Assembly: GCF_022605165.1 (NCBI RefSeq)
Contig: NC_063071.1
Span: forward strand, 2,542,001 to 2,606,000
From: Purpureocillium takamizusanense
Taxonomy: Eukaryota; Ascomycota; Sordariomycetes; Hypocreales; Ophiocordycipitaceae
Reading direction: 5' to 3'
Length of the DNA: 64,000 bases
Shown piece by piece: positions 32,391 to 45,179 of this stretch. The first letter of the stretch is position 1. Each line of letters opens with the position of its first letter. A program made the position numbers and the translations under genes. Under the pieces are notes generated by a model that worked only from the letters and a program-made list of their open reading frames with translations, was not told the origin of the DNA and did no database searches.

Positions 32391-35300
32391 ATGCAACCGC
32401 TAAACCCCTTCCTTGCCGCCTTCTTCAAGAGCTCCGTCGTCGCCCAGTGCGCTCCGGTACACCATCACATTCTGCTCGTGCCCTTGACGGATGTGCTCCT
32501 TACCTACAAGGAGACGGACAGCGGCTCCTCTCCACAAGAGGTCATTGCCTCTGAAGAGTTCCTGAGCAGCCATGTCCTTCGCATCCCGACCACGAGCCCC
32601 AGCGCCGGCAAGGAAGCCACCCAGAATCTGCGCGACGTGAGGGGCAAGGCCAAGCAATTCTCGACGCTCAACGGCCGGACCGTCGTCATCAAAGACTCCT
32701 TTGTGTACAGCAACAAAGGTATAGCCAACCTTGCGCGCGGTCGCATAGTGCGCCGGCGTGTCCTGCCATTCATTGCGCGTATACTGACTGCCTCCCCTGA
32801 CCAGGCTTCAAGGCCCTCGCACAAGCCCAGCTCCTGAACGATGTCACCTGGTACCCCGACGTCTTCGAGCCAAGGCAATGGCTGGTGTACTTTATATCAA
32901 AGCCCCTGGTGGGCACCTGGGAGGAGGTTAAGATCACCCCCGCGATCCTTGTCCACGGATTGGGAAAGACCGCTGCGACGGAGCAAAGCAAGGCGCAAAA
33001 CGGCGAGTCGGCCGATGATGCCGTGCCGCGCAAGAAGGACATCAAGACATTTCACGACCTCTTGAACAATTTCCCCATGATTGCACGCCAGATGCAGTCC
33101 GGCCTGGAGAAGCTGTTCCTGGAGTTCACGGCCGTTTTCGAAAAGCCTCTGCCACCCCCTCCATCGGCGTCCAGCATACCCGATCCGCAGCCCGAGGGCC
33201 CGATCATGGCGGCGATGAAGAGAGCCCGGTCCAATAGTTTTACAGGACGCAGTGGTCGAGACAGTCCTGACAGCCTTCCCGTCACGGAGGACTTCTACGC
33301 TGAAGACGACGAGGATGTCATGAGGGCGTCCCTCGAGACGGCCGTGACAACGGCCATTGACCTGTTCCAAAGCGTGGACAAGCAGCAACTCTCTCTGCTC
33401 GGTGCTACTACCGACCTCACTGGGCCCCTGGTTGAGAAGCTCATTGAACGATACGTCACCGAGCACGTTCATCACTTGCTGTTCCCCAAGCTGACAAGCT
33501 TGAAACGGCCCGAGGACTTGGAGCTCGAAGCAAAGATTCGGCAGATGGAGTTTGTGGACATCTCACAGCTTGGCATCGCAATTGACGGCGGTTCAAGGGC
33601 GAAGCACGATCTACTCATACAGCTCGGCCCAGTCGTGGAGGAGTTCAAAAAGATTTCCCTCGCAAGGAGCCCGGTGGAGATGATGGACACACTCCTGACG
33701 ACCATGAAGACGGTATCACAGCTCACGGACACATCAAGACCGCAGGAGAATGGCGAGCCAGCCACCTCTGAGAAGACCGTAATGACGGTTAATGCAGACA
33801 CGCTGGTCTCCTTACTGCTCTACGTGGTTATTCGGTCGCAAGTCAAGAACCTTCAAGCGCGGCTCATCTATGTCCGCAACTTCATCTTCGTCGATGACGT
33901 CGACAGCGGCGAGATGGGGTATGCGCTCAGCACCTTTGAGGCTGTTTTGACATACCTCACCATGGATTCGGCAGGCTTGCGCAAAGCGAGCAGGAAGAAC
34001 AAGGCTCTATGGGAAGCCACCAAGCACGGTAACCTCAACGATTTGAGAGACATTATGGAACCAAGCACCTCTGCTGTTACAGACGACGAGGAATCAGAAG
34101 GAGTGGATGCCCGCCAGTCCTCGCGCGCCAGTAGCCGGCCATCATTTACATGGAGTTTAGCAAATGACTCTTCTCGCAGGTCTTCCCTTGCGCTGACCGC
34201 GTCTGAATACTTTTCGCATGGCTCGGGATTAAGCCATGTGTTCCCATTCCAGTCCAACGGTAGTTGCGAGGGGGACTTTCCGCCTATGAAGCGAATCAAG
34301 AGAGTGGCCATGGACACAAGGAGTCTGTCCAGCGGTTCTGAAATCTCGTTCCACTCGCGCACCGGGAGCCTTGCGACGTTAGGAAGCGCCCTCGAAGGCG
34401 ATGTGTCGGTGGAGAGGCTGGCTCAAACAAGCGACGCGTTCGGCGAGTCGATATTGATGATGGCGGTTCAGAACGAGCAGCCTGAAACTCTACGATATCT
34501 CCTGTCACTCTCCGGCTACTTTCCTTTGGAAGTGATTCTGGAAGATATGAACAACGAAGACACAACCCTGCTTTGCGCCGCTGTCCAGCTGGGCAACGAC
34601 GAGCTGATCGACATGATCCTCGATCGCGTCAGCTCGCTGGCGACGCACGAGCAGCTAGTCCGATATCTATCCGAACAGGACATATGGGGTCGCAGCATCG
34701 GGCACTACTTATTCCACGCTCCGTCGTTGATCACGCGCATAGGCGGGCTGTTGCCGTGGCGGCAGCGCGATAAGAATGGGCGGACGCCACTGTTTGCGCT
34801 GTGCCGATCGTACGATCACACCGACTACTTCGACATGGTGGAAACCGGGCTGCGCGTCGCACGCGAGGCACAGGGCGACAAGCAGCCGCTTCATGTGGAT
34901 GAGCACGTCGACGGCAAGGGCAACACGCTCCTGCACATCATCAACGACCCCAGGCTGGCCATGAGGATCCTGCATTATTGCGACGTCGATGTCAACGCGA
35001 CGAATGAGAAGAGGTTCACGGCGTTGATGGTGGCTAGTAAGTACGGTCGGTATGACATGGTGCGGTGTCTCTTTGCCGACCCACGAGTCGATGTGGCGGC
35101 GAGGGAGGCTCGCGGCCTCACGGCAGTCGAGCTAGCCAAGGACGACGATGTGCGGAACAAAATCGACGACTTGGGGCTGTTCAGCATGCCAATCGGCAGG
35201 GACGGTCGCATCACGGGAGTTGTGCGCGCATTCTTCGTGGAAGACGGCAGCGTGCGCCTCGTGTTGAAGTCTGCTGCACCTACAGACCACGACAGTTATA

Positions 35301-36478
35301 CGGTGACGACCAGCCGTCGCTCGCTCAACGACTTTGAGCAGCTGGCATGCCTCCTGACTCTCGAGCACCCGGCGTCTTGGATCCCGTCAATGTCAGATAC
35401 GCGATCACCGTTCCAGCTGCCGACGAAGCCGTCGCGGTCGCTCCTTCGCGACATCCAGGCCAAGACAGACTGGTTCTTGAGGATTATGCTCGGTCATCCT
35501 ACTTTGGGCACTCACGAAATGCTCTGGGAGTTCTTCTTAGTGCCTGAGCTGCAGCTGGACGCAATGGAGGCGCGCACCAAGCTCAAGGTGGAGATGAAGG
35601 CGGAGAAGATCAAAGATGAGTACGAGCCTGTGGAGGATGTCAGAGAGGTGGAGCAATTTGCAAACCATGCCCGAGAAATGGTGAGAAGCGTGAGCTACTC
35701 AACCAAGAGCGTCGCTCGGCGCGCGAACGGTCTTGGGCAAAGCTCATCTGGTAGGTTCCTTTTCCATGGGCATTCCGAGCTACGATGGCAGCGGCATTTT
35801 ACTGACACTGGTCGCGTAGATCTGTACGACTCCATGGTACTGCTCCATCGCCAGGTGGCGGCTGTCGAGTTCTTGCCGTCCTCACATGTCAACGCGCTGG
35901 AGGTATACGTCAGGACCATGGTGCCGGCGCAGTCCAGCCCTCAAATGACGCTTCACGCAACGCTGTTGGCGATACAGTCGACGGTGCAAGCCCTGCTGAC
36001 TTCCCTGGGGCGACCGGCCATCCTCATCAGCCAAATAGGCGCGGCGAGGCGGGAGGCGGACAGAAACGAAAGCTCGGCGGGAAGGTCCTCGCGATGGCCG
36101 CTAGGCCTGCTGGACGAGACGAGGCAGCGGATGCAGGACGGTAGGGAGCAGCGGGCCAAGAAATCGCGTCAAGAGGCCGAGAGCCTCGGCCGGGAGCTGC
36201 GGTACACGCAGCAGACTGTCGCGAGCGAGCTGGCGGGATGGCAGGACATGCACGAGACCATGGGCAGGCGAGCCATCCGAGAATTCGCCCGGGGTATGGT
36301 GATCCAGGAGCGGTCGAGGCTGGATGGCATGATGCGTGCTCTCCGAAAGGTGCGGTCGGGCGACTGCGGGGCCGGGGCGAGGCCAGGCATGGAAACACGA
36401 CAGTCGGCGCTGTTCGCGGGGACAACAGAAGGCGAGGTCTCCCGACAGAACGGCGATGCGGCTGAAGTGGCCGAGTGA
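32391..36478 (+). CDS. VPS9-ankyrin-PX protein, Vrl1/VARP-like Rab5 GEF
   Basis: Three exons: 32391-32718, 32805-35750 and 35820-36478, total 1310 residues. Order of domains: an N-terminal region (MQPLNPFLAAFFKSSVVAQC); VPS9-type helices roughly 280-510 (LVEKLIERYVTEHVHHLLFP, VNADTLVSLLLYVVIRSQ); ankyrin repeats roughly 660-900 (NTLLHIINDP, TALMVASKYGRYDMVRCL); a PX-like phosphoinositide module about 920-1035; and a long helical BAR-like C-terminus. The same layout defines yeast Vrl1 of the VINE endosomal coat and relates it to animal VARP. Vps9 domains activate Rab5/Vps21 at endosomes. Intron 2 (35751-35819, 69 nt) lacks an in-frame stop; its removal gives SSSDLYDSMVLL. Residue limits are estimates. 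Confidence 0.85.
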
Positions 36479-38198
36479 GAGGTGTGCCTGCGAAGGGGAG
36501 TACGTGCGTCTCGTGTCATACTCACGACAATGACACGCCCTGGTTGGTGACTGCCCGCGCCGTGTGGTGCCTTTGTGGACGCGGAGGCGGCGATCTGCTG
36601 CACGACACATGCACGAAGATGGAGTGCCACAGAATCAAGGGCATGTGTGTCGGTTGGGGGCCCACGGCAACCCAAAGACCAAGGACTAGAGTATGCGTGC
36701 TGGCACGTTCCGCCCACGCCGTCATGACGGCTCGAGTTCTATGCTACGGTTTTACGATGTTGAGTGTACTGCTGGGTGGGCGTTTGGGCGCTGGAGGCGA
36801 GCGATGATGATGATGACAGACGACTTTGGCCCTACCGCCCACGGCGGTGGAAGTGGCAGAGTTTCGACACGACGGCTACTGCATTTAATCAATCAATACA
36901 GAGTAGCCGCCTTGTGCCAGTGTGATGAGCGAAACGACGCAGATGCCGTCTCTGATGCGGTGTGCAACGTTGCCCCTTGCCAGCCGGAGACGGGCCCCCA
37001 TGCGCAGTCCATCACTGAGGTGCAAGGACAGTGGATCGGCCAACTGGCTCCTGGTTGCAATACAAGAGCAGCTGACTCGTACAGTATACAGTAGTGCCGA
37101 GATTCTGAATGCAGTTGTTGCGATGCGTCATCATGGTCGCCTGGCGACGATCCGGCCGAACGGTTTCGAAACAAGGCTGTCCAAAGGGTCCAACGAGACA
37201 CTGCCGACGAGGACGGGGTGAAACGCCAGGACGGGAAACAGTGGGCAGCCGTGAGCCAGTCAATCGCAACGACGCGGCGCAAGCCGGGTTCGGCCTCCGA
37301 TTGGCCGCTGACGAGAGTGAGAGGAACAGAGACGCAGTACGATTTGTCGGCGCGTCGCCGTCGAGAGCGCGTGGCGCGCGGCCAATGATAGAGCCCCAGT
37401 TCGTACGCGCCGCGAAGCGCAACGAAGGCCACGCGATGGTCCTCCCGTCGCAGACCGTGGCGGCTGGAGTCAGGAGGAAGAAGGGCTGACCGTGGTGGCT
37501 GTGCACAGACGGACGACGCCGACCATGTCGAATCTCCGCAGCCGCCGGGAGCCGTTTTCGATATACACCACAATGCCACTTGCGGAAACAAAGCGAGGCT
37601 GGTGCGACGACGGCGGCGGGGGGCCTCCCTTGTTTCTATAAGATGAAAGAGCGTCTGGCTAAGCGCCAGGCGAGCGTCGAGACCCGATGACCGTAGCCGC
37701 CGAGGCGATTATGACGCTCCCATTGGGCGCCCATGCCGCTGAAGATTATGCTCTACGTTGCTGCCGAGGGGGGCATGCGACGCAGTAGGCGCCGCGAGCG
37801 AAAAATAGCATTCTGGGCGCAGGTACTACGTACTTTGTGCGACCAGAGACCGGCTGCTGAGTGCTGGGGCGGATTTGACGTCGGGGGGCCATAGATGATG
37901 GCTCGGACGAGGGGCGGCGGCCTGGTTCACGCGGTGCGACGTCGCGCAGCGCGGCCTCTACGGCTCTGCGTGCGACCCGCAGGGGTGACGAAGGGCGGCG
38001 GCAACGGCGGTCAGCGGGAGGGAGGGGACTGGATGGGCTGCACTGAAGGGAAGAAAGACGCCGCCGCGCTGGAGGGGGAGACGAGAGAAGCGACACGCGA
38101 CGCGATGGCAACGGAGATCGTGAACCGACGCGCGACGTTGAAAGAGAGTCGAGGTTGGCGGACCAACGGCAGAAATCACCTCATGGCTTCGACACGCG

Positions 38199-38201
<3 letters not shown>
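36479..38201. other. Intergenic, first part, nothing seen
   Basis: The 3' flank of the Vrl1-like gene and spacer. Several GC-rich open frames exist on both strands but none shows protein character. Confidence 0.5.

Positions 38202-38258
<57 letters not shown>
38202..38258. repeat. (TG)28 dinucleotide microsatellite
   Basis: An uninterrupted TG/GT run of 57 nt, giving poly-Cys-Val or His-Thr translations in the covering frames, which are artefacts. Shorter GTGTGCGTG echoes lie at 38375-38402 and a CT run at about 38557-38577. Confidence 0.98.
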
Positions 38259-38259
<1 letters not shown>

Positions 38260-39388
38260 CTTTTCCAACTGGATGGGACGGGCGGGCACGCCAACGCGCC
38301 TGCCTGCCTACCCGTGTGCTCGCATCGCATCGTCTCGTGCAAGGAAGGCGCCGCCGCCGCGTCGGCAGACACTCGTGCGTGTGCGTGTGCGTGTGCATGT
38401 GCGGCAGGCGCGATCCATCAATGAAATGCATCTAAAAATGAGTCACTCACGCAGTCTTTTGACGCTGGCCACTCACAGGGCCCGCGCCTGCAGCGACGAG
38501 CTCAACCCCAGGCCTGGCCGACCCCTGCACCGTTGGCGCCGATCCACACCAGCCTCGCTCTCTCTCTCTCTCTCTCACTCGACTTACACGGTTGACTCCA
38601 TGCGTACTGAGAGGTGCTGCTACTACCCGTCGGCGGCTCGCGACGGCACCTCGTCCGCTCATCCAGCAACCATGGCGCCCGCCGGACGCATACTGTACTG
38701 TGCGTAGGTTCCTCGCACGCCTCGCGGACCGGACGCGCGCATTCTGGACGTCCACCCAGCCAGAGCGCGCGCACACGCAACTCGCAAACCACACGCCTCC
38801 TGCCAGTCAGTCACTTACTTGGCTTGCCACCACCCAATGTTTCCCGATCCAGCCTTCGCTTCCCACTGCCGAATGCCACCCGCCGCGTTTCACAATACGG
38901 CGCCGCAGGCCCATTGTCGTGGCCCTCGGCCGTGATCCTTGACGAGTACAAGAAGGCGGCCTCATCCCAGACCGGCTGTCGTCGTCTCTCCATCTCCAAT
39001 CGTCCGCACTCGATCCCCTTTGGTGCCTCTCTGCCCTCTCCTCCGCCGTCGTCTCTTGCCCTCTCCTCACAGAGACACAGGGAGTTGCTCTCGATCCATT
39101 TCTCTCCCGTACATATTCCTTTCCATATACACTATACGGCTCACGTATGTGCCATATTACACACAGAAACTCGTCATAGACAGTCTGACCGCATAATCCT
39201 ATTCCTCCTACCGCGGCCCTGCGGCCCAGACTCAGCCCACGCCGGCAACTCGTCGTCTTCTGGAAAGACGCGCTCCCTGTTTCGGACACAAAGCCTAGTC
39301 ACATCCTGATTTGACACTGGAGCCGGCCTCCACGAACAAACCAACATAATATTCATCATTCCATAATTCCTCGACATCTTTGGTAGCC
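38259..39388. other. Intergenic with CT-rich leader
   Basis: Promoter and probable long 5' leader of the gene starting at 39389. Includes a (CT)n run near 38557-38577 and pyrimidine-rich stretches at 39010-39110. No gene seen. Confidence 0.5.
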
Positions 39389-41267
39389 ATGTCTGCGTAA
39401 GTCTTTCTCAGTAAACGTGGCGAAAGATGCATCACTAATTCAACCCACCAGTCTGGAAGCCGACGTCGCTTTCGATTTCACCTTTCCCTCGCCCTCGACC
39501 CCCCCTCCGCCCTCATATGGCTTCACCTTGGACGGCGCCTTTACCTTTGACCCAGCCTTTCTCGAGATCCCTTATGGCTATCACGACCAACGCCATGCTC
39601 GGTCCTCATCCAAGGCATCGTCCATCTACTCGACCATATCAACCGTCGATTCCACCCCTGACTCTGTTTGCACACGCTTGACAACCCCTCCGCGAGCCAG
39701 CCCGCCTGTCGTTCGTCATGGTCCCCTCTTGCTCCCCAAGATCAGGCCGCAAGATCAAAATCTTGACAGTGCGCAGCTTCCCGTTGCCAACGTCAACGCT
39801 CGCCGTGCCAAGAAAGCCCAGACAACCCCTCCGCCTCGCCCTAAGGCTGCCGCTACTAGATCAGTTCGCTCTAGCCATGCTCGGAGCTACACGAACCCAG
39901 AGACACTCAGCAGCATGGCCTTTGCGCACATGTCCTCCTTCGCTGGGGCTTCGCTGCAAGGAGGCAACCCGGCGCCTCTGTTGTGCTCACCCGCCGCTTT
40001 TGCGCACGAGGGCGTGCTGTCATCGGAACCGGACCAGATGACACCAGGAGTGTCCTCTGAACTGCCATCTCGCCGTGCTTCAACGTCGTTCAGCGTCGAT
40101 GCGGCCGTCATTGACCGGTACGGGTACCCCACGTATCGCCGAATGCCATTCTCGTCGGTGCCACCGCCCAGCAGCATGACCAGCCAGGCGGATTGCTCTT
40201 TCTCCTCATATGCTCCTAGGGCACCGTCCCCTCTGGCTCTTGCTGCCTCTTTTGATGAGACTTCCACCCCTTCAACGCCTTCTACAACGCTCATCAACTT
40301 CCTCACTGCTCCTAACCCCGCTGCTTCCCTCGTCCGCAACATTTCCTTCCCACTCCGCGACCCCAGCATTAGACATTTCTGGTGGGATGTCCGAAATGTT
40401 CGATCTTGGAACTCCTTCAACGCCTCTGCGATTCTCTCTCTGCCTGGCGCTCGGGCTTTGTTGACCACGCCGGTGCCTGCCCCGGTCCTGCCTCAGCCGA
40501 CCATGTCGACCAGACACCCTGACACTGAGGCGGCCTTGCATGGAATTTATGCTTCATTCTATCTTCCAAAGATGAACGCGGCTCTTTCCATGTCCTCCAA
40601 CCGAGCCCTGCAAATTTCCGTGCCTGCGAAGGCGGCGAACGACCTTGTCTTCGTCATCAACGCTGCCGGTGAGTCCGCCACGGCAGCGACAATGTTTGGA
40701 GGAAAGCCTTCCGCACGCGTTGTCGGTCTGGTCCGAAGCTTCGACCGTTTCAATACTGGCATGCGCGTCGAAGGCAACATCAAGCGTGTCGAATACCTTC
40801 GCGGCCTGTCTGCAATTCATTATGCCATGCGCGAGCATGGCTGCCGATATGGCTTCATCCTCACCGAAATTGAACTTGTCCTCGTCCGTGCCGGAACGGA
40901 GTCAACTCCGTTCTTCGGTGACCTGGAGATCACTTCGGTGCAACTGGCTACATCGACTCCCCAAGACGAGTCGGAAAGCACACCGGCCACAGGTTCGCCC
41001 CAAGCCTTGACAGCCTGCCTCGCGCTTTGGGGTCTGTGCCAGCTTGCTGGCGATAGGGCACCTGCGGGCCACCCTCACTGGAAGGCCGAGATCGGGGCGC
41101 CTGCTGAGGGTACGCGTCGCAAGGCGAAGCCTCGAGACAGTTGGATGCCGCAGCCCCAGCTGGCGGAGAAGCGAGAGGCCAAGCGCAGCCGTGGATGGAT
41201 TTGGCCCGAGGACGCCATTGGCAGGAAGGAAATGGGAAAGCGAGGCGTCAAGTACGGCAACTTTTGA
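39389..41267 (+). CDS. Conserved fungal protein of unknown function
   Basis: Exon 1 is only 8 nt (39389-39396, ATG TCT GC), followed by a 55-nt intron (GTAAGT..CACCAG) and exon 2 at 39452-41267. The product starts MSALEADVAFDFTFPSPSTP and has 607 residues. The first 290 or so are Ser/Pro/Thr-rich and disordered. The ordered C-terminal half begins SFPLRDPSIRHFWWDVRNVR and contains GNIKRVEYLRGLSAIHYAMR then HGCRYGFILTEIELVLVRAG, which has the look of a restriction-endonuclease-like fold (Glu, then basic and acidic pairs). It ends in a basic tail (EKREAKRSRGWIWPED). I have seen this type of protein only as 'hypothetical' in filamentous ascomycetes. No function is assigned, and the fold comment is a guess. 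Confidence 0.8.
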
Positions 41268-42248
41268 AAGCAAACGTTTCGTGTCAGGTAAAGCAAAGCC
41301 CGACGTGGCAGTGGAAGGGACAAGCTTGAGCCGGTCCAATTTTCCTTTGTCCTGCCCTTCCGTCGACTATGGTGCGGCCACGACTGATGAGACACGATGA
41401 CAATGACGGCGCGATGAGGTAGTAGTTTAAACTTGCTTGGGCCTGCCCTTGAAGTCGAACGGGACTATGGGTGAGGCGAGTACCTTGAGACATTTATGTA
41501 GTCGATAGTTATGCATGCAAGGAGAAATAATCGACACTATACAATGTTCAACGCGGCACCACGCTCCCGAGGAGCCAAGTCGAGATTCGTTCCCTGCCAT
41601 CCACACAGTTCAAAGTCACGTCTGTCTGACCTTTTCGTATTACCCACCACCGTATGGAAAGGTATGTGTGTCTGTGAGGAGGGGACCTCGATTGCCTCGC
41701 CATATCTACTACGGGTAAAAAAGAAGAAGAAAAAAAGGATGCCAACCGCACGCGCGCGCATACAATGAAGGAAAGATGAATGGTGAAAGAAGGGACACAC
41801 GTCCGTCTTTTGCGCGGGAGACCATCCTCAACCTGCCCAGGCCTCTTGACACGAGCTGACGGCAAAGCGCGGTGCTTCATGCCTGCTCACTGATAGATAG
41901 ACTTGGGAAGAAGGGGGGGGGGGGGGTTCAGACAGCATCGTCTCTATGGATGAAGCGTGTTGGTCGCGGACCGCAAGATCGATATGTAGGCTCCTACGGA
42001 CGTCCATGTACTTGTTGGTGCTGTGGTCGTGCCATGGGGCATGCATGCAATGGCGCATTTTGACCACATCGAAAGCTGTTTACGCGGTAACTATGGAGCG
42101 GAGCCTACCACTCCCAAGCACGGGGGATATCATCGAGGTTACGTGAAGGTGCTGCGGACATCCGTCTTTGGCTGTCAAATTTTTACTTTGTTTTTATTCA
42201 TTGTTCATGGCTATCATCAACTTCTTTGCATTTCGGCGACAGCATAAA
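41268..42248. other. Convergent intergenic region
   Basis: Between two 3' ends. A G14 run at 41913-41926 and an A/G-rich stretch at 41718-41740. No gene seen. Confidence 0.5.
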
Positions 42249-43779
42249 TTAGCCCTTGGCGGCACCGGCCTTGATCAGCAAGATGTCGCCGTCCTCGACA
42301 ACGTAGTCCTTGCCCTTGGTCATCATCTTGCCCTTGGCCTTGACCTCGGACTCGTCGCCAAGCTCCTTGATTACGCTGAAGTTGTAGACGATGGCCTGGA
42401 TGAACGTCTTCTCAAAGTCGGTATGGATGACACCGGCAGCCTGGGGGGCCTTGGTGCCAGTGCGGATGGTCCACTGACGGACCTCATCGGTGCCCGTCGT
42501 GAAAAAGCTGCCCAGCTGCAGCGCCTTGCGCATCTGCAGAATGATCTTGGGCAGTGCCGAGTCGGCGCCCACGTTCTTTTGCTCCTCCCTGGCGGCCTCC
42601 TCCGTCTCAAAGCGTGTCAGGCGCTCCTCGTATGAGACGGAGATGGGGATAATGGGGTCGCCGCTGGCGTTCTCCTTGATCCACTCAGCAATTTTGGGGA
42701 GGTGCTTGTTCTTCTTGCGGACAAAGTCCTTTTCGGACAGGTTGACCAGGTAAACGACAGGCTTGGCCGTCAAGAGAAACAGAGGGTTGATAGCCTCGAC
42801 CTACGCCATGTGGGTCAGCAGCTGCTTCAAACCAAGCAAGGCAAAAGATAAGAGCTCAAAAGAGGTGAAGGAGCATTTGCAATCAGGAAGGACGTTATCT
42901 CAGTATGCACTCTAAGCGTTGTTTTGGTGAGGCATTCGACGAGCTGGGATTAGATCAGGCCAATTGGCCTTTTGTCATCACGCAAAGCGGAAAAAGACAA
43001 GCGACAAGACAAGAGAGAATGGTGTCGTCTTACCTCCTTGGGGCCCCAGTCACCCTTGCGGATGTCCTTGCCGTCTTGCAGCCAGGCGAGGACCTTCTCG
43101 ATGATTTCTTGCTCCTGCTTGGCCTTCTTGAGCTCCAAGCTTTGGCCGCCCATGCGGGTCTTCTTCTTCTGGTTCTCCAGTGCCTTCTCGACAAACTCAA
43201 TGTCCTTGAGTCTCAGCTCCTCGCTGATGATGTCCAGATCACGGGTAGGGTTTACGTCGCCCTCGACGTGGATGATCTCAGCATCATCGAAACACCGGAC
43301 AACCTGGAAGATGGCGTCGACGGCGCGGATGTGAGAGAGGAAAGAGTTGCCGAGACCAGCGCCGGTAGAAGAGCCGCGGGTCAAGCCAGCAATATCGTAG
43401 ACTGTCAGATTGGCAGGGACCTGGGACTTGGGCTTGTACTTGTCCACGAGCCAGTCGTAGCGCTCATCGGGGACGATGACGCGGGCTTCCTCAGGTTCGA
43501 TGGTGGCATAGGGGAAGTTCTTGCGAAGCTGTCAGCACCCCGAATGAAGGGTGAGCGACAAATGGGGAGGCGTCATACAGCCGGGTTGCCCAGGTTACAC
43601 TTTGTGATGGCCTGGAAGAGAGTGGATTTGCCAACGTTGGCGAGGCCGACCTGGATGGGGCTCAATTAGCTTGGATGCGCCGTTTGGAGGGGGGTAGCTC
43701 TCACAATGCCGCTCTTGAGGCTGTTCCCGGGCCTGCCCAAAGGAATCTTTTCCTCCACAACGTGCTTCTTGGGAGGCAT
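42249..43779 (-). CDS. OLA1: Obg-like ATPase Ola1 (YchF family)
   Basis: Four exons, 43705-43779, 43579-43650, 43034-43519 and 42249-42800, all phase 0, giving 394 residues, the same as the yeast protein. It starts MPPKKHVVEEKIPLGRPGNS. The P-loop VGLANVGKSTLFQAITK is in exon 2 and the switch II region VYDIAGLTRGSSTGAGLGNS in exon 3. YLVNLSEKDFVRKKNKHLP replaces the canonical NKxD, which is why YchF/Ola1 prefers ATP. A coiled coil and the C-terminal TGS domain (FFTTGTDEVRQWTIRTGTKA, ending in KGKDYVVEDGDILLIKAG) complete it. The protein acts at ribosomes and in stress control. Exon 3 could also start at 43528, which would insert Leu-Arg-Lys; I chose NPA-NFPYATIEPEE on family grounds. Confidence 0.96.
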
Positions 43780-45179
43780 TTTTCTTGATTTTGCGTAGTG
43801 TCGGCACGGGGTGTATGCGACGAGTATGCGCCGCAGGGCCGGGGCTCGTTGTCCAAGGGCGACAGGTCTTGCTGCGCGGGGGAGAAAAGCGGGAAGGGGA
43901 GAAGCGAAGGGGAGATGGTGAAAGGCGGCGAAGGACGTCGTGGTGGAGGGATTGGCTGCCGCCAGCCTCGAGAATTGCTTCAAAAGAGCCTGAGAGCGAG
44001 CGCGGGACGCCTTGAGGGGGGAAGAGAGGAGAGGCTGCGTAGGACGGGATGAAATGGGAAGATGATGGGAGGAAAAAATGGGAGGGCAGCAGCGAAATTT
44101 GATGCTCCCCACCACTTGGATGAGGAGTGGGGTGGTTTGTATTTTGTTTTAGTTGTGCTGTCCGCTGTTAAGTGTGCGCCGCGAAGTGCAGTGCAGTGCA
44201 GTACAGCGTACCTAATGCTAAGGCACCTAGAGGTGCCTAATAAGGTTCAAAGGCTCGACCCCTCCCTCACTCGAAGGTACTTACCTGGCTGGGCTACAAG
44301 CTGGGGAAAGTACCTATAATGTGAGCTCCTCATTCGTGGATGCTGTGCTGTGCTGGCTCGCCTGCAGCCGGAAGTCGGAGGCTTCATTTTCCCGAGTTCT
44401 GCAGTCACTGGGGGCGGTCCTGGCGTGGCCCCGCCGTTCAATGACCGGATCCACCTCATGGATTGCCTGGCCTGGCGCTGGGCTGGCTGACTCGCTGGGC
44501 GCGTCTCACTGCGTCACTCGCTGTGCCACCACCCGGACCCGACTGATCCTGCCTCCCAGCTCGAGATGGAAGCGCTGTAACTGTACCACGAGTACCTAAA
44601 GTTACCAACCTTAACGTTAGTACCTGACCTGTGCAGGCTGCAGCCCATCTGGGCAGGCGGCTAACCCGGGGGTCCGGTCTCCTGGGCTGAGGCGGTGCAT
44701 GCCCGCTCACTAACACCACAGCAGGTGAGGCAAACCGTCACTTCCCTCTCCCGTCCTCCGCTGCCGGGCTGCTGGCAAAGGGAGGGAGGCGAGCTTGCTT
44801 ATTACTCGCGCACGACGGATAAACCATCTCTCGGTTGGCCGCGATGTGCACTTCTCCTCCACTGCATCGCTGCCTCGACAGTCAGCATAGTATACTACGT
44901 ACTTGCGATCCGATAGACCTGCACCTCCGGAGCAGAGCGCCTTGCTGAGACACTGCCCGTCCCGATCCGGCGTCGCGCCCACGTTGAGCCTTGGTGTGAC
45001 CGCTGAGACAGCCGCCCACCCCTAGGACCCTCCCGTCTCTCCATCGCCTCGACTACTACTACAAGCCCGGCACTCGTCGTCGTCGTCGTCGTCGTCGTGG
45101 TTGTACAGGCAGTCGTGTCCTTAGCTGCTGCATCGCCGCCGCACCGCCGACCCGTCGGTGACGCCTCCAGCCACCCGCC
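43780..45179. other. Divergent promoter, OLA1 / PPPDE gene
   Basis: 1.4 kb between head-to-head genes. Contains CCTAATG/AAGGCACCTAG words at 44210-44240, GTACCTAA near 44593, and a CGT tandem at about 45078-45098 directly upstream of the next start. Confidence 0.5.

Noticed and set aside
38155..38435. Cys/Val and His/Thr repeat frames
   Set aside because: Translations of the TG microsatellite.
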